The notes under the pieces were generated by a model. It saw only the letters and a list, made by a program, of their open reading frames with translations, was not told where the DNA came from and did not search any database. From Novosphingobium sp. SG751A (GTDB lineage Bacteria; Pseudomonadota; Alphaproteobacteria; Sphingomonadales; Sphingomonadaceae), in assembly GCF_013149295.1 (NCBI RefSeq), contig NZ_JABGCB010000007.1, positions 186,001-250,000 of the forward strand: a stretch of DNA of 64,000 bases, written 5' to 3'. Positions within the stretch are counted from its first letter, which is position 1; each line of letters begins with the position of its first letter. The position numbers and the translations under genes were made by a program. This document shows, in pieces, positions 26,521-34,560 of the stretch.

Positions 26521-27071
26521 CGGACGACGATATCCCCCTCGATCCCTCGACGCTGATCCGCCTCGGTGTGATCAGCGCCGTGACGCTCGATCCCCCCCGC
26601 TGCCGCGTCCGCTTTGGCGATCCCGAAGCGGACGATGGCGCCATCGAAAGCCCGCCCATCCGCTGGCTTGCCCTGCGCGCTGGCGCCACCCGCCGCTGGA
26701 GCGCGCCCACCGTGGGCGAGGAATGCGTCCTGCTCTGCCCCGATGGCCAGATCGGCAATGGCGTGGCGCTGGCGGGCCTCAACAATGACAATAACCCCGC
26801 CCCCGCGTCATCGCTGGCCGAACTGATTGCCTTCGCCGATGGCGCGATCTTCTCCTATGACCCCGAAACCCACCATCTGGCCGCCACCCTGCCCGATGGC
26901 GCCACCGCCACGATCAAGGCCACCACCATCACGCTGGATGCGGAAACGGTTCACGCCACCGGCGATATCACCGCCGATGGCAATGTGGTCGCGGGCGGGA
27001 TCAGCCTGAAAGGGCACAAACACCCCAATATCCAGCGCGGTGCAGCTTTGAGCGATCCACCCGCCGCCTGA
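26517..27071 (+). CDS. V: Baseplate spike protein V (P2 gpV family)
   Basis: 184 residues from a GTG that overlaps the spanin stop. The N-terminal OB-like domain contains LIRLGVISAVTLDPPRCRVR. Then comes a beta-helix (TATIKATTITLDAETVHATG) and the tip motif LKGHKHPNIQRG, whose His-x-His binds iron in known gpV spikes. This is the membrane-piercing tip of the contractile tail. In P2, V precedes W and J; here V follows the lysis genes. Confidence 0.9.
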   Translation: MTDDDIPLDPSTLIRLGVISAVTLDPPRCRVRFGDPEADDGAIESPPIRWLALRAGATRRWSAPTVGEECVLLCPDGQIGNGVALAGLNNDNNPAPASSLAELIAFADGAIFSYDPETHHLAATLPDGATATIKATTITLDAETVHATGDITADGNVVAGGISLKGHKHPNIQRGAALSDPPAA

Positions 27072-27076
27072 TCCTC

Positions 27077-27095
27077 GGTAAACCGCCCCCTTACC
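27077..27095. promoter_or_regulatory. Late-gene dyad, copy 3 (before W)
   Basis: GGTAAACCGCCCCCTTACC, identical to copy 2. Its centre (27086) is 57 bp from the W start. A run of CG repeats follows near 27112. Confidence 0.75.
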
Positions 27096-27142
27096 CCTGC
27101 CCCTGCTGGCCCGCGCGCGCGCGGGCAGGCATCCCATCCGCC

Positions 27143-27478
27143 ATGAACGGAATGGACGCCACCACAGGAAAGCCCCTCTCGGGCGATGCGCATCTGGCGC
27201 AATCGGTGGCCGATATCCTCACCACGCCCATCGGCTCGCGCGTCATGCGCCGCGCCTATGGCTCGCTGATCCCCAGCCTCATCGACGCGCCGATCAACGC
27301 GGCCACCCCCATGCTGATCCGCGCCGCCACGGTCCTCGCCATCCGCGCGTGGGAGCCGCGCCTCTCCATCGCCCGCGTCCGCCTGTTCGGCGCGCCTGCT
27401 TTGGGCAAGCTCACCATCCAGATCAGCGGCCAACGCGCCGACACCGCCCAGCCCGTCACCCTCTCCATCACAGCCTGA
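27143..27478 (+). CDS. W: Baseplate wedge protein W (gp25-like lysozyme fold)
   Basis: 111 residues of the GPW/gp25 family: AHLAQSVADILTTPIGSRVM and RRAYGSLIPSLIDAPINAAT are diagnostic. It connects sheath initiation to the baseplate. There is no clear Shine-Dalgarno before the ATG, which matters because the late dyad is at fixed distance (57 bp) from it. It heads the W-FI-FII-E-T-U-D block. Confidence 0.9.
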   Translation: MNGMDATTGKPLSGDAHLAQSVADILTTPIGSRVMRRAYGSLIPSLIDAPINAATPMLIRAATVLAIRAWEPRLSIARVRLFGAPALGKLTIQISGQRADTAQPVTLSITA

Positions 27479-27489
27479 AGGATCACGCC

Positions 27490-28653
27490 ATGGCCCACGG
27501 CCTCACCCTCACCGAATCCACCAGCGGGGCGCGCAGCCTCGCCACCTCCAGCATGGCCGTGATCGGCATCATCGCCACCGCCAGCGCGGCGGACGGCGCA
27601 GCCACCACCGCGCTCGATGCTGCCTTCCCGCTCGATACGCCGGTCCTGATCACCAACATCGCCGAGGCCATCGGCAAGGCGGGCACCGGCGGCACGCTGC
27701 TGCCCACGCTCGAAGCCATCGCCGATCAGGTCACCCCGGTGCTGGTGGTGGTCCGCGTGGCCGAAGGCGAGGATGATGCCGAAACCAGCACCAACGTCAT
27801 CGGCGGCAATGTCGGCGGGGTCAAAACCGGCCTACAGGCGCTGATCGCGGCCAAAAGCGTCGTCAATGTCCGCCCGCGCATCATCGGCGCCCCCGGCCTC
27901 GATGCCGCCACCGTCACCGCGCAGCTCGTGATCGCGGCCAAGCGCCTGCGCGGCCGCGCCTATGCCCGTGCGATCGGCGAGGATGACGCGGCGGTCATCG
28001 CCTATCGCCAGACCTTCTCGGCCCGCGAACTCACGCTGATCTGGCCCAACACTTCGCCCGATTTTGTGGGCGATGCCACCGCCCGCGCGCTGGGCCTGCG
28101 CGCCCAGATCGACGAGACCACGGGCTGGCACAAAACGATCAGCAATGTGGCGATGGATGGCGTCACCGCGCTCACCCGCAACATTGCCTTCGACCTGCTC
28201 GACAGCAGCACCGAGGCGGGCGTCCTCAACGATGCCGATATCGTCACGATCATCCGCGAATTCGGCGGCTTCCGCTTCTGGGGCAACACCACCTGCGCGG
28301 GCGAAGACCAGAGCGAATATCGCTTCGAAAGCGCCGTCCGCACGCTCCACGCGCTGCAGGATATCGTGATCGAGGCCTTCGCCCCCGAATTCGACAAGCC
28401 GATGACCGTCGCCCTGGTCAAAGACCTGCTCGAAAGCTGCAACACCAAATTCAGCGAACTGGCCACCTCCGGCTGGATCATGGGCGCCAAGGTCGCGCTG
28501 GCCGCCACCGGCAACACCAGCGCCGAACTCGCCGCCGGTCGGCCCAAATTCGCCCTGCGCTTCACCCCCTGCGCGCCGTTTGAAAACCCCACGGTCGATT
28601 TTGCCATCACCGAGGAATTCTACAGCGACTTCGCCTCGCAGGTCGCGGCCTGA
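27490..28653 (+). CDS. FI: Tail sheath protein (P2 gpFI family)
   Basis: 387 residues. The contractile sheath subunit. Recognisable parts are GLTLTESTSGARSLATSSMA at the start and VINVRPRIIGAPGL-type VVNVRPRIIGAPGLDAATVT. Further on come FGGFRFWGNTTCAGEDQSEY, HALQDIVIEAFAPEFDKPMT and the C-terminal NPTVDFAITEEFYSDFASQV. Start ATG 27490, 11 bp after W. Confidence 0.94.
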   Translation: MAHGLTLTESTSGARSLATSSMAVIGIIATASAADGAATTALDAAFPLDTPVLITNIAEAIGKAGTGGTLLPTLEAIADQVTPVLVVVRVAEGEDDAETSTNVIGGNVGGVKTGLQALIAAKSVVNVRPRIIGAPGLDAATVTAQLVIAAKRLRGRAYARAIGEDDAAVIAYRQTFSARELTLIWPNTSPDFVGDATARALGLRAQIDETTGWHKTISNVAMDGVTALTRNIAFDLLDSSTEAGVLNDADIVTIIREFGGFRFWGNTTCAGEDQSEYRFESAVRTLHALQDIVIEAFAPEFDKPMTVALVKDLLESCNTKFSELATSGWIMGAKVALAATGNTSAELAAGRPKFALRFTPCAPFENPTVDFAITEEFYSDFASQVAA

Positions 28654-28685
28654 TCCTTCCCTCCCCCTTCTGACAGGAGCGTCCC

Positions 28686-29186
28686 ATGGGCCTTCCCCGC
28701 ACCCTGCAAAACCTTAACACCTTTGTGAACGGCGCCGATTATCGCGGCATCATCGGCGAATTCGAACAGCCCAAGCTCTCGGAAAACACCGGCGACTGGC
28801 GCGGCGGCGGCATGCCCGGCACGGTCAAGCGCAAGATGGGCCTCAACCCGATGGAGTCCACGCTCACCTTCGGCGGCCATGAAACCGCGCTGGTCCGCCT
28901 GTTTGCGCGCGATGATACCCGCATCCGCCTCGTCTGCGCCTATCAGGCCAAATCGACCAGCACCCCGCAGGCCGTCGATATTTTCATGCGCGGCAGCTTC
29001 AACGAGATCGACTTCGGCAAGGACAAGCCCGGCGATCCCACCGAGCACAAATACAAGGCGGACCTCACCTATTACCGCCGCGAGGTGAACGGTGTGGTCG
29101 AGGTCGAGATCGACATGCTGAACGGCATCTACATCGTCGGCGGCGAGGATCGCTACGCCGAGATCATGGCCATCCTCGCCGGTTAA
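28686..29186 (+). CDS. FII: Tail tube protein (P2 gpFII family)
   Basis: 166 residues. The inner tube subunit: MGLPRTLQNLNTFVNGADYR at the start, WRGGGMPGTVKRKMGLNPME, and EVNGVVEVEIDMLNGIYIVG at the end are typical. GACAGGAGC lies upstream of the ATG. Confidence 0.93.
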   Translation: MGLPRTLQNLNTFVNGADYRGIIGEFEQPKLSENTGDWRGGGMPGTVKRKMGLNPMESTLTFGGHETALVRLFARDDTRIRLVCAYQAKSTSTPQAVDIFMRGSFNEIDFGKDKPGDPTEHKYKADLTYYRREVNGVVEVEIDMLNGIYIVGGEDRYAEIMAILAG

Positions 29187-29309
29187 TCCGCGCGCATCAC
29201 ATCCGGCCAGATGGTCCTTTTGCGGGGCGCCGTCTGGTCGGTGGGCCGGTGGCGCTCCTCTCCCGCCACCGGCCCCTTCCAGCCCCCGCGCATCACGAAA
29301 GCCCCGCTC

Positions 29310-29645
29310 ATGTCCGACACCACCACTCCCGTTGCCAGCCACACCATTACGCTCGATTTCCCGATCAAACGCGGTGCGACTGAAATCAAGGAGATCACGG
29401 TCAACCGCCCCAAGGCCCTACAGCTCATGGGCTTGTCGATGCGTGACCTGATGGGAACACAGGTTTCGGCCTATCTCGAATTGCTTCCACGCGTCACCCT
29501 ACCGCCTCTCATTGAGCAGGAAATTCAGGAACTCGAAGCGCCCGATGTGGCCGAAATCGTTGGGGTTATGCGTGATTTTTTTATGACCAAGGCCGAGCAG
29601 GCCATGTTTCAGACGCTGATCGAGGACCGACTGTCGAAGGCATGA
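29310..29645 (+). CDS. E: Tail assembly chaperone E, with -1 frameshift signal
   Basis: 111 residues: SHTITLDFPIKRGATEIKEI, then VNRPKALQLMGLSMRDLMGT. A run of seven T at 29576-29582 is phased T TTT TTT in the zero frame (GAT TTT TTT ATG), as needed for -1 slippage. The -1 frame then stays open to 29782 and carries the gpE'-family sequence. As in P2 the two products (E and E+E') should chaperone the tape measure. Confidence 0.88.
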   Translation: MSDTTTPVASHTITLDFPIKRGATEIKEITVNRPKALQLMGLSMRDLMGTQVSAYLELLPRVTLPPLIEQEIQELEAPDVAEIVGVMRDFFMTKAEQAMFQTLIEDRLSKA

Positions 29646-29782
29646 TGGCCGATCTGGCCATCATCTTTCACTGGCCGCTCTCGGAAATCGGCGTGCTCAC
29701 CATCAATGAATTGCGGCTCTGGCACACCCTAGCCGTGGAAAAATGGAACCGCATGTGGGCGGCCAAGGAAGGTGAAGGATGA
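29645..29782 (+). CDS. E': GpE'-like extension reached by -1 frameshift
   Basis: In the -1 frame relative to E. From ATG 29645 it reads MADLAIIFHWPLSEIGVLTI then NELRLWHTLAVEKWNRMWAA, the signature of the P2 GpE family. The frame is open back through the T7 slippery run at 29576-29582, so a fusion E+E' would be made. Two adjacent ATGs (29642, 29645) could also start it independently. Its stop overlaps the T start. Confidence 0.82.
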   Translation: MADLAIIFHWPLSEIGVLTINELRLWHTLAVEKWNRMWAAKEGEG

Positions 29783-31836
29783 GCGATAAGAAGCTCACAC
29801 TTGCGGTCGATTTCGTGGGCGTGGACAAGATGTCCGCAACCACGCGCAAACTATCCGCCGCCAGCACTGCCACGCGCGACAGGATCAAAGCCCTCAAGGA
29901 TGAAGTCGGCAGTCTCAATAAAAGGCTGGCCGATGCCAAGGCCATGCGTGAGGCCACAGAAAACTTGATCAAGCACAGGAAAGCCTCGCGCGAGGCGGCC
30001 AGCAATCTTGCCGCGCTCAAAGCCCAGATCGTGGCCGGTGAAGCGCCGACCAAGAAGCTGGTTTCCTCTATTCAGGCCGCCGAGAAGCATCTTACCAAGA
30101 TGAAAGAGGCGGAAAAGAAGGCGGCATCCGGCGCCAAGGAAATGGTGGCAAACATGCGCACCGCCGGGATCGATGTCGCGCGCCTTGGGCAGCACGAAGC
30201 CAGCCTTAGCAGTCGCATCGAAAAGGCAAACGCCAGCCTTAAGCGCCAGAACTCCCTACTTGATGGGAATGATAGGCGCCTCAAAACCAACCTTCGGAAT
30301 GAACGGTCGGCAGCATCGCAGCAGCGGCGCGAGGATCAGGCAAGGCAATCGCTTGAGCAACGCGACCGTGGCCGATGGTCGAATATGCGATCTCGTGGCG
30401 GCCAAGCAGCCATGACTGCGCTTGGAATTGCCGAACAGGCCGCAGACGTGGGCGGCAACTTTCAGGCGCTAAGCTACCGACTTCGCGCGCTCGGCCTCAA
30501 TGAAGCGGTGGTCAAGGATCTTGAGGCCTATGCCAAGGGCATGAACATCGCCGGGTCGAGCGCCCGCGACAACATGCGCTTCATCGTCGAGGCGCAGGGC
30601 GCTTTCCGTGAAAGTGGCGCGCATAGCCCTTCCGAACAGGTTGCCGCTGCAAAGTTGATGGCACCGATCATGGCCCGCCTAAGCGTTTCAATGACGGCGC
30701 TTGGACAGGAACTAACGCCAGAGCTGGAGCGCGATCTCCTGCGCGTTGTAGAAATGCAGGGAGGTCTGTCCAATCCCAAGCGGGCAGCGGAACTGACCGA
30801 TGGTCTGTTCCGAGCGCTTATTTCCTCGGGCGGCAATGTCAACGCTTCCAATTATCAGGGCTTCCTCGCTCGCGCAGGCACCGCCGGGATGAGCCTGTCC
30901 AAACAGGCGCTGTTCGCAGACTTTGAACCGCTGATCGCGGAAATGCACGATACCGCAGGCGTTGGCCTGATGACGGCCTATTCCCGCGCGAATGGCATGG
31001 TCAAAAATCAAGCTGCGATGCGCGAAATGATCCGCCTCGGTGCATGGGACCAGAGCAAGATTATATTCAACAAGGTTGATGGTATTAAGGCATTTAAGAA
31101 CGGCGAAAATCCGTTGCGTTCAGACCTCGCTGCGACTCTGCAAAATAGTCCGGTCGATTTTTATATTCAGATGCGCAAGCGCTATGCCGACGCTGGCGTC
31201 AAGGATATCCAGCGTGAGAACATGATGCTATTTGGCAATACCGGTAGCAAACTGTTCAACCTGATTGAGAAGCAGCTTGATACGCTGATGAAATCGCGCG
31301 CTGCCTATAGCCAGACCTTGGGGATTGGTGAAACCCATCAAATGGTAATCGGCGGCATTCTGGGCGAGAAAGAAAAATATCAGGCGTCTCTCGATAACTT
31401 CAACTTATCGCTGGCTGAATCTGGCGGCGTTCTTTCCACCTTTACCTATCTGCTCGGGAAAGCTTCTTCTGTTCTGTCCTGGCTAAACGGCACCACCATG
31501 CCAGCTTACCAGCCCCCAGCATCTTATTCTGCACCTGTTGATTGGCGGCATGCAGGGCCGCCTCGCGCGATCCTGCATGCCGCCTCCCCCAGTGGAGGCG
31601 GGCGTCCCGGCGTCGATTGGTCAAAGGCACAGCCTGCCAACCCCTTCCCCGCCCTCGCCCCGGTCCGACCGGCGGCGGTGGCCGCTGGCGGCGCGGCGCG
31701 CGCGCCGGTCACGCAGCATATCTATGCCGCCCCCGGCCAAAGCGAGGAAGCCATCGCCAACCATGTCATCCGCAAGATGGATCACGCCCAGGGCGTGGCA
31801 GGTCGGTCCGACATGACCGGCGGGGATGGACGCTGA
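29779..31836 (+). CDS. T: Tail tape measure protein (P2 gpT family)
   Basis: 685 residues; length sets the tail length. The first 210 residues are long charged helices (EVGSLNKRLADAKAMREATE; AAEKHLTKMKEAEKKAASGA). A central MTALGIAEQAADVGGNFQAL and DFEPLIAEMHDTAGVGLMTA region follows, and one hydrophobic stretch near the end (GGVLSTFTYLLGKASSVLSW). The C-terminus has APVTQHIYAAPGQSEEAIAN, typical of tape measures. Part of the gene has visibly lower GC at third positions than its neighbours, which suggests replacement by exchange. Confidence 0.88.
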   Translation: MSDKKLTLAVDFVGVDKMSATTRKLSAASTATRDRIKALKDEVGSLNKRLADAKAMREATENLIKHRKASREAASNLAALKAQIVAGEAPTKKLVSSIQAAEKHLTKMKEAEKKAASGAKEMVANMRTAGIDVARLGQHEASLSSRIEKANASLKRQNSLLDGNDRRLKTNLRNERSAASQQRREDQARQSLEQRDRGRWSNMRSRGGQAAMTALGIAEQAADVGGNFQALSYRLRALGLNEAVVKDLEAYAKGMNIAGSSARDNMRFIVEAQGAFRESGAHSPSEQVAAAKLMAPIMARLSVSMTALGQELTPELERDLLRVVEMQGGLSNPKRAAELTDGLFRALISSGGNVNASNYQGFLARAGTAGMSLSKQALFADFEPLIAEMHDTAGVGLMTAYSRANGMVKNQAAMREMIRLGAWDQSKIIFNKVDGIKAFKNGENPLRSDLAATLQNSPVDFYIQMRKRYADAGVKDIQRENMMLFGNTGSKLFNLIEKQLDTLMKSRAAYSQTLGIGETHQMVIGGILGEKEKYQASLDNFNLSLAESGGVLSTFTYLLGKASSVLSWLNGTTMPAYQPPASYSAPVDWRHAGPPRAILHAASPSGGGRPGVDWSKAQPANPFPALAPVRPAAVAAGGAARAPVTQHIYAAPGQSEEAIANHVIRKMDHAQGVAGRSDMTGGDGR

Positions 31837-32291
31837 TGGCTGACCTCACCTCCTCCAGCCTGATCGACCTGTCCACCCCGGTCACGATCAGCCAGCGCGA
31901 CCTGCTCTCGCCCGCCGTCCTGATGTCGCTGGGCCTGTTCACCTTCGGCATGGAGCAGGCCGCCTATGACCAGCTTTCGCGCCGGATCGCATGGCGCCAT
32001 GAACAGAACGACCGCTTCATGGCCCGCCCGGCCAGCCAGTTCGCAGGCCCCGGCGAGGATCGCGTCTCCATCGCGGGCGAGATCATCCCCGAAATCGCGG
32101 GCAATTACGGCGCGCTCACCTTCCTGATCGAGATGGGCGACAGTGGCGATGCCTTCCCGCTGCTCGACGGTCTCGGCACGCTCTGGGGCTTTTACCGGAT
32201 CGATGGGCTGGATCAGACGCACAAGGTCATCATGGCGGGCGGCATCCCGCGCATGGTCGATTTCTCCCTCGAACTCTCGCGGGTGGAATGA
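31836..32291 (+). CDS. U: Tail protein U (P2 gpU family)
   Basis: 151 residues: LMSLGLFTFGMEQAAYDQLS, RRIAWRHEQNDRFMARPASQ, ISIAGEI-type VSIAGEIIPEIAGNYGALTF and the C-terminal GIPRMVDFSLELSRVE are diagnostic of gpU, the tail terminator-like tube protein. Start overlaps the T stop (TGATG). Confidence 0.92.
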   Translation: MADLTSSSLIDLSTPVTISQRDLLSPAVLMSLGLFTFGMEQAAYDQLSRRIAWRHEQNDRFMARPASQFAGPGEDRVSIAGEIIPEIAGNYGALTFLIEMGDSGDAFPLLDGLGTLWGFYRIDGLDQTHKVIMAGGIPRMVDFSLELSRVE

Positions 32292-33289
32292 TGGCGGCGA
32301 ATAAGGCGGGCCTGCGCTTGCACCTCGACAATGGCGTGGATCTGGCGGCCAAGATCAACCCGCGCTTCCTCTCGCTCACGCTGGTGGAAAAGCGCGACGG
32401 CTCGGCGGATGAATTGACGCTCACGCTGCAGAATGTCGATGGCAAGCTGGCCGTACCCAATGCTGGCGCGATTCTCTCGCTCTCGCTGGGCTGGGAAAGC
32501 CGGTTCGACGATCATCCGGTGGGCCTGATCGACAAAGGTCGGTTCCGCGTCGACGAGGTCGAGGAAAGCGGCCCGCCCGATCAGATCACCATCCGCGCGC
32601 GCTCGGCAGATCTGGCCGGCACCTATGCCAAGCGGCGCAACCGCGTCTGGCATGACACCACGCTGGGCGCGCTGATCGCCGAGATCGCCGCGCGCCACGG
32701 TATCACCGCCCGCGTTCATCCCGATCTGGCCAGCGAACCCATCGAGGCGCTGGAACAGCACAACAAGTCCGACATGGCCTTGGTGCAGGATCTGGGCAAA
32801 CGCTTCGACGCCACCGCGACATGGAAGGACCGCAAGATCCTGATCCTGCCCAAGGGCAGCGCCACTACGGCGGGCGGCCAGACCATCCCGGCGATCACCC
32901 TGACCCGGCAGGATGGGTGGTCATGGCGCTACATCCGCGCCGAACGCGGCGCGCAGACCGGCGTGGAGGCGCAATATCACGATGGCTCAACCGGCGCGCG
33001 CAAGACGGTGAGCGAGGGCAGCGGCGATGCCTACCGGCTCAAGCACATCTACGCCAGCAGGAGCAGCGCGACGCGGGCGGCCAAATCGAACCTCGCCAAG
33101 CGGCAGCGGGCTAAGAGCAAGTTCGAATATTATCTGGCGGTGGCCGACTGCAGGTTGCGGCCGAATCAGGGCGTGACGCTGAAAGGCTGGAGCAAGGCGG
33201 TAGACGGGACAAAGTGGCTGATCGAGAGCATCGATACCACCATGGAAGCGGGCGGGTTCAAGCAGATGGTCCGGTTAGAGGGGAAGTAG
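32288..33289 (+). CDS. D: Late control protein D (baseplate hub, P2 gpD family)
   Basis: 333 residues. GpD is the hub of the baseplate. Family features are LSLTLVEKRDGSADELTLTL, VDEVEESGPPDQITIRARSA, TLGALIAEIAARHGITARVH, EQHNKSDMALVQDLGKRFDA and the C-terminal TKWLIESIDTTMEAGGF. Two adjacent ATGs (32288 and 32291) are possible starts, overlapping U. In P2 the activator ogr follows D; here minus-strand accessory genes follow and the Ogr-like gene is in the early operon. Confidence 0.92.
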   Translation: MMAANKAGLRLHLDNGVDLAAKINPRFLSLTLVEKRDGSADELTLTLQNVDGKLAVPNAGAILSLSLGWESRFDDHPVGLIDKGRFRVDEVEESGPPDQITIRARSADLAGTYAKRRNRVWHDTTLGALIAEIAARHGITARVHPDLASEPIEALEQHNKSDMALVQDLGKRFDATATWKDRKILILPKGSATTAGGQTIPAITLTRQDGWSWRYIRAERGAQTGVEAQYHDGSTGARKTVSEGSGDAYRLKHIYASRSSATRAAKSNLAKRQRAKSKFEYYLAVADCRLRPNQGVTLKGWSKAVDGTKWLIESIDTTMEAGGFKQMVRLEGK

Positions 33290-33306
33290 GCTCGCCTCCG
33301 GCAGGC

Positions 33307-33864
33307 CTAATCCGTTCCCTTCCATACGATTGTCCGGGCCATAACTCCCGCCCTTTCCATTGCCACATCAAGCTGGCCTTGTATCAGTCCACCGCAGTCA
33401 ATCTGAAGATTGGATGCATCAGTATCATCCACTTTACCTTCATGCGTTGAACTGATTACCTGACGCCACGCACACGCCTCAACCTTATCGATGATGGCTG
33501 CGCCGTCGCATCCGTTAGAACGGCAAAAGGCGACATTGCGTTGCCCCTGATAGCTACCCCTCCAAGCCTTAGGCCAATCGTTGCGCTCAAGTTGAACCCT
33601 ATTGGCTTCACAAACCGTTGTCCGGCAATCTCCGGCGACAGGGGCCGGAGGTGCATATCCGGGCAAAGTAACCTGCTTCCAATTGGCTAAGGCATCTTTG
33701 CGGGCAGATGCCAGATCCTTTGTTGATGCAGGAGCCACACTGGCTGGCTGATCTTGAACTTGGATTGCGGTTTCTGTTGGTGAAGGCGCAACCGAATTAT
33801 TTCCGCCACAGCCGCCCAAAAGCGCCAGAGGGAGCGCCATAAGCGCCCGAATTTTCAACGCCAT
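33307..33864 (-). CDS. Lipoprotein, accessory (moron) gene
   Basis: 185 residues. The N-terminus KIRALMALPLALLGGCGG is a lipoprotein signal with Cys at about residue 18. The mature part has six cysteines (GDCRTTVCEANR; VAFCRSNGCDGAAI; EACAWRQV; QIDCGGL), so disulphides are likely. Start ATG 33864 has GAGAGCGG upstream; a GTG four codons earlier is possible. It opposes the late operon beside hicAB, a place where P2-type phages carry lysogeny-expressed cargo such as superinfection-exclusion lipoproteins. No named family recognised. Confidence 0.7.
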   Translation of the reverse strand: MALKIRALMALPLALLGGCGGNNSVAPSPTETAIQVQDQPASVAPASTKDLASARKDALANWKQVTLPGYAPPAPVAGDCRTTVCEANRVQLERNDWPKAWRGSYQGQRNVAFCRSNGCDGAAIIDKVEACAWRQVISSTHEGKVDDTDASNLQIDCGGLIQGQLDVAMERAGVMARTIVWKGTD

Positions 33865-33879
33865 ATCCGCTCTCACCGC

Positions 33880-34272
33880 TCAATGAGCCCCGCAAATCTC
33901 ATTGCGCGCGGCCTCGGTGATGAAGGCGCTGCGGGTCATCCGGCGCGCGGCGGCGGCGCTGTCGATATCGGCCAGCATTCCGGCCTCCAGCGATAGGTTG
34001 ACGCGCACGGTCTTGCTCGATGCCGAAAGCCGCGGAACCGCGATGATAAACGCGCCCTGGGCAAGATCCAGCGCGGCCTCGGCGGAAATAGCCGCCAGAT
34101 CGCGCGGAGCGATATCCTGCGAATCCTCAAACCAAAGTTCGAGCGCTTCACAGGCATTGGGCAACACATCCTCGATCCGGTCGGCGGCGGAATAGCAGCC
34201 GGGCAGATCGGGAAAGGTTACGCCAAAGGCGCTGTCTTCGTCCTTATGGACAATAGCAAAATAGGTTTTCAA
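33880..34272 (-). CDS. hicB: HicB-family antitoxin
   Basis: 130 residues. The partial RNase H-like antitoxin fold is seen in YFAIVHKDEDSAFGVTFPDL PGCYSAAD (two parts of one stretch), followed by a C-terminal ribbon-helix-helix (SKTVRVNLSLEAGMLADIDS; RRMTRSAFITEAAR). That domain should bind the operator repeats upstream of hicA. Start is a TTG at 34272 with AAGGAGG upstream. It lies 33 bp after hicA in the same direction. Confidence 0.88.
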   Translation of the reverse strand: MKTYFAIVHKDEDSAFGVTFPDLPGCYSAADRIEDVLPNACEALELWFEDSQDIAPRDLAAISAEAALDLAQGAFIIAVPRLSASSKTVRVNLSLEAGMLADIDSAAAARRMTRSAFITEAARNEICGAH

Positions 34273-34305
34273 CGTGCCCTCCTTGGCTTTGTTGATAGGG
34301 CTGGA

Positions 34306-34488
34306 TCAGATCCAGCCCGCATCCTTTGCGATATTGCGGGCCGTCCCAATTGGCAGATCCTTCTTGGGATGGGGCACCACGATCATCTTTCCGTCTCGGC
34401 GAAACTTATGGTGCGAACCCCGGCTCGAAACCTGTTCCCACCCTTCGACCAGAAGGCGCTTGATGATCTTTTTGCTATCGCGTTCCAT
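34306..34488 (-). CDS. hicA: HicA-family toxin (mRNA interferase)
   Basis: 60 residues: DSKKIIKRLLVEGWEQVSSR then GSHHKFRRDGKMIVVPHPKK, with the catalytic histidine of the double-stranded RNA-binding-like fold in GSHHKF. HicA cleaves mRNA when HicB is depleted. ATG 34488 gives the usual start; an upstream ATG at 34506 adds six odd residues and would lie inside an operator. Toxin-first order, as in most hicAB loci. Confidence 0.9.
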   Translation of the reverse strand: MERDSKKIIKRLLVEGWEQVSSRGSHHKFRRDGKMIVVPHPKKDLPIGTARNIAKDAGWI

Positions 34489-34504
34489 GTGTAGATATAT
34501 ACAC
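34489..34504. promoter_or_regulatory. HicB operator 1 (GTGTA-N6-TACAC)
   Basis: GTGTAGATATATACAC, an inverted repeat abutting the hicA start. Same half-sites as operator 2; centres are 44 bp apart, about four helical turns. Confidence 0.65.
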
Positions 34505-34532
34505 ATTGGATATCAGGAGGGCAAGCTGATTT

Positions 34533-34548
34533 GTGTATTTATTTACAC
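34533..34548. promoter_or_regulatory. HicB operator 2 (GTGTA-N6-TACAC)
   Basis: GTGTATTTATTTACAC, upstream of hicA in an AT-rich stretch that probably holds the hicAB promoter. Confidence 0.65.
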
Positions 34549-34560
34549 ACCTACTAGGAT

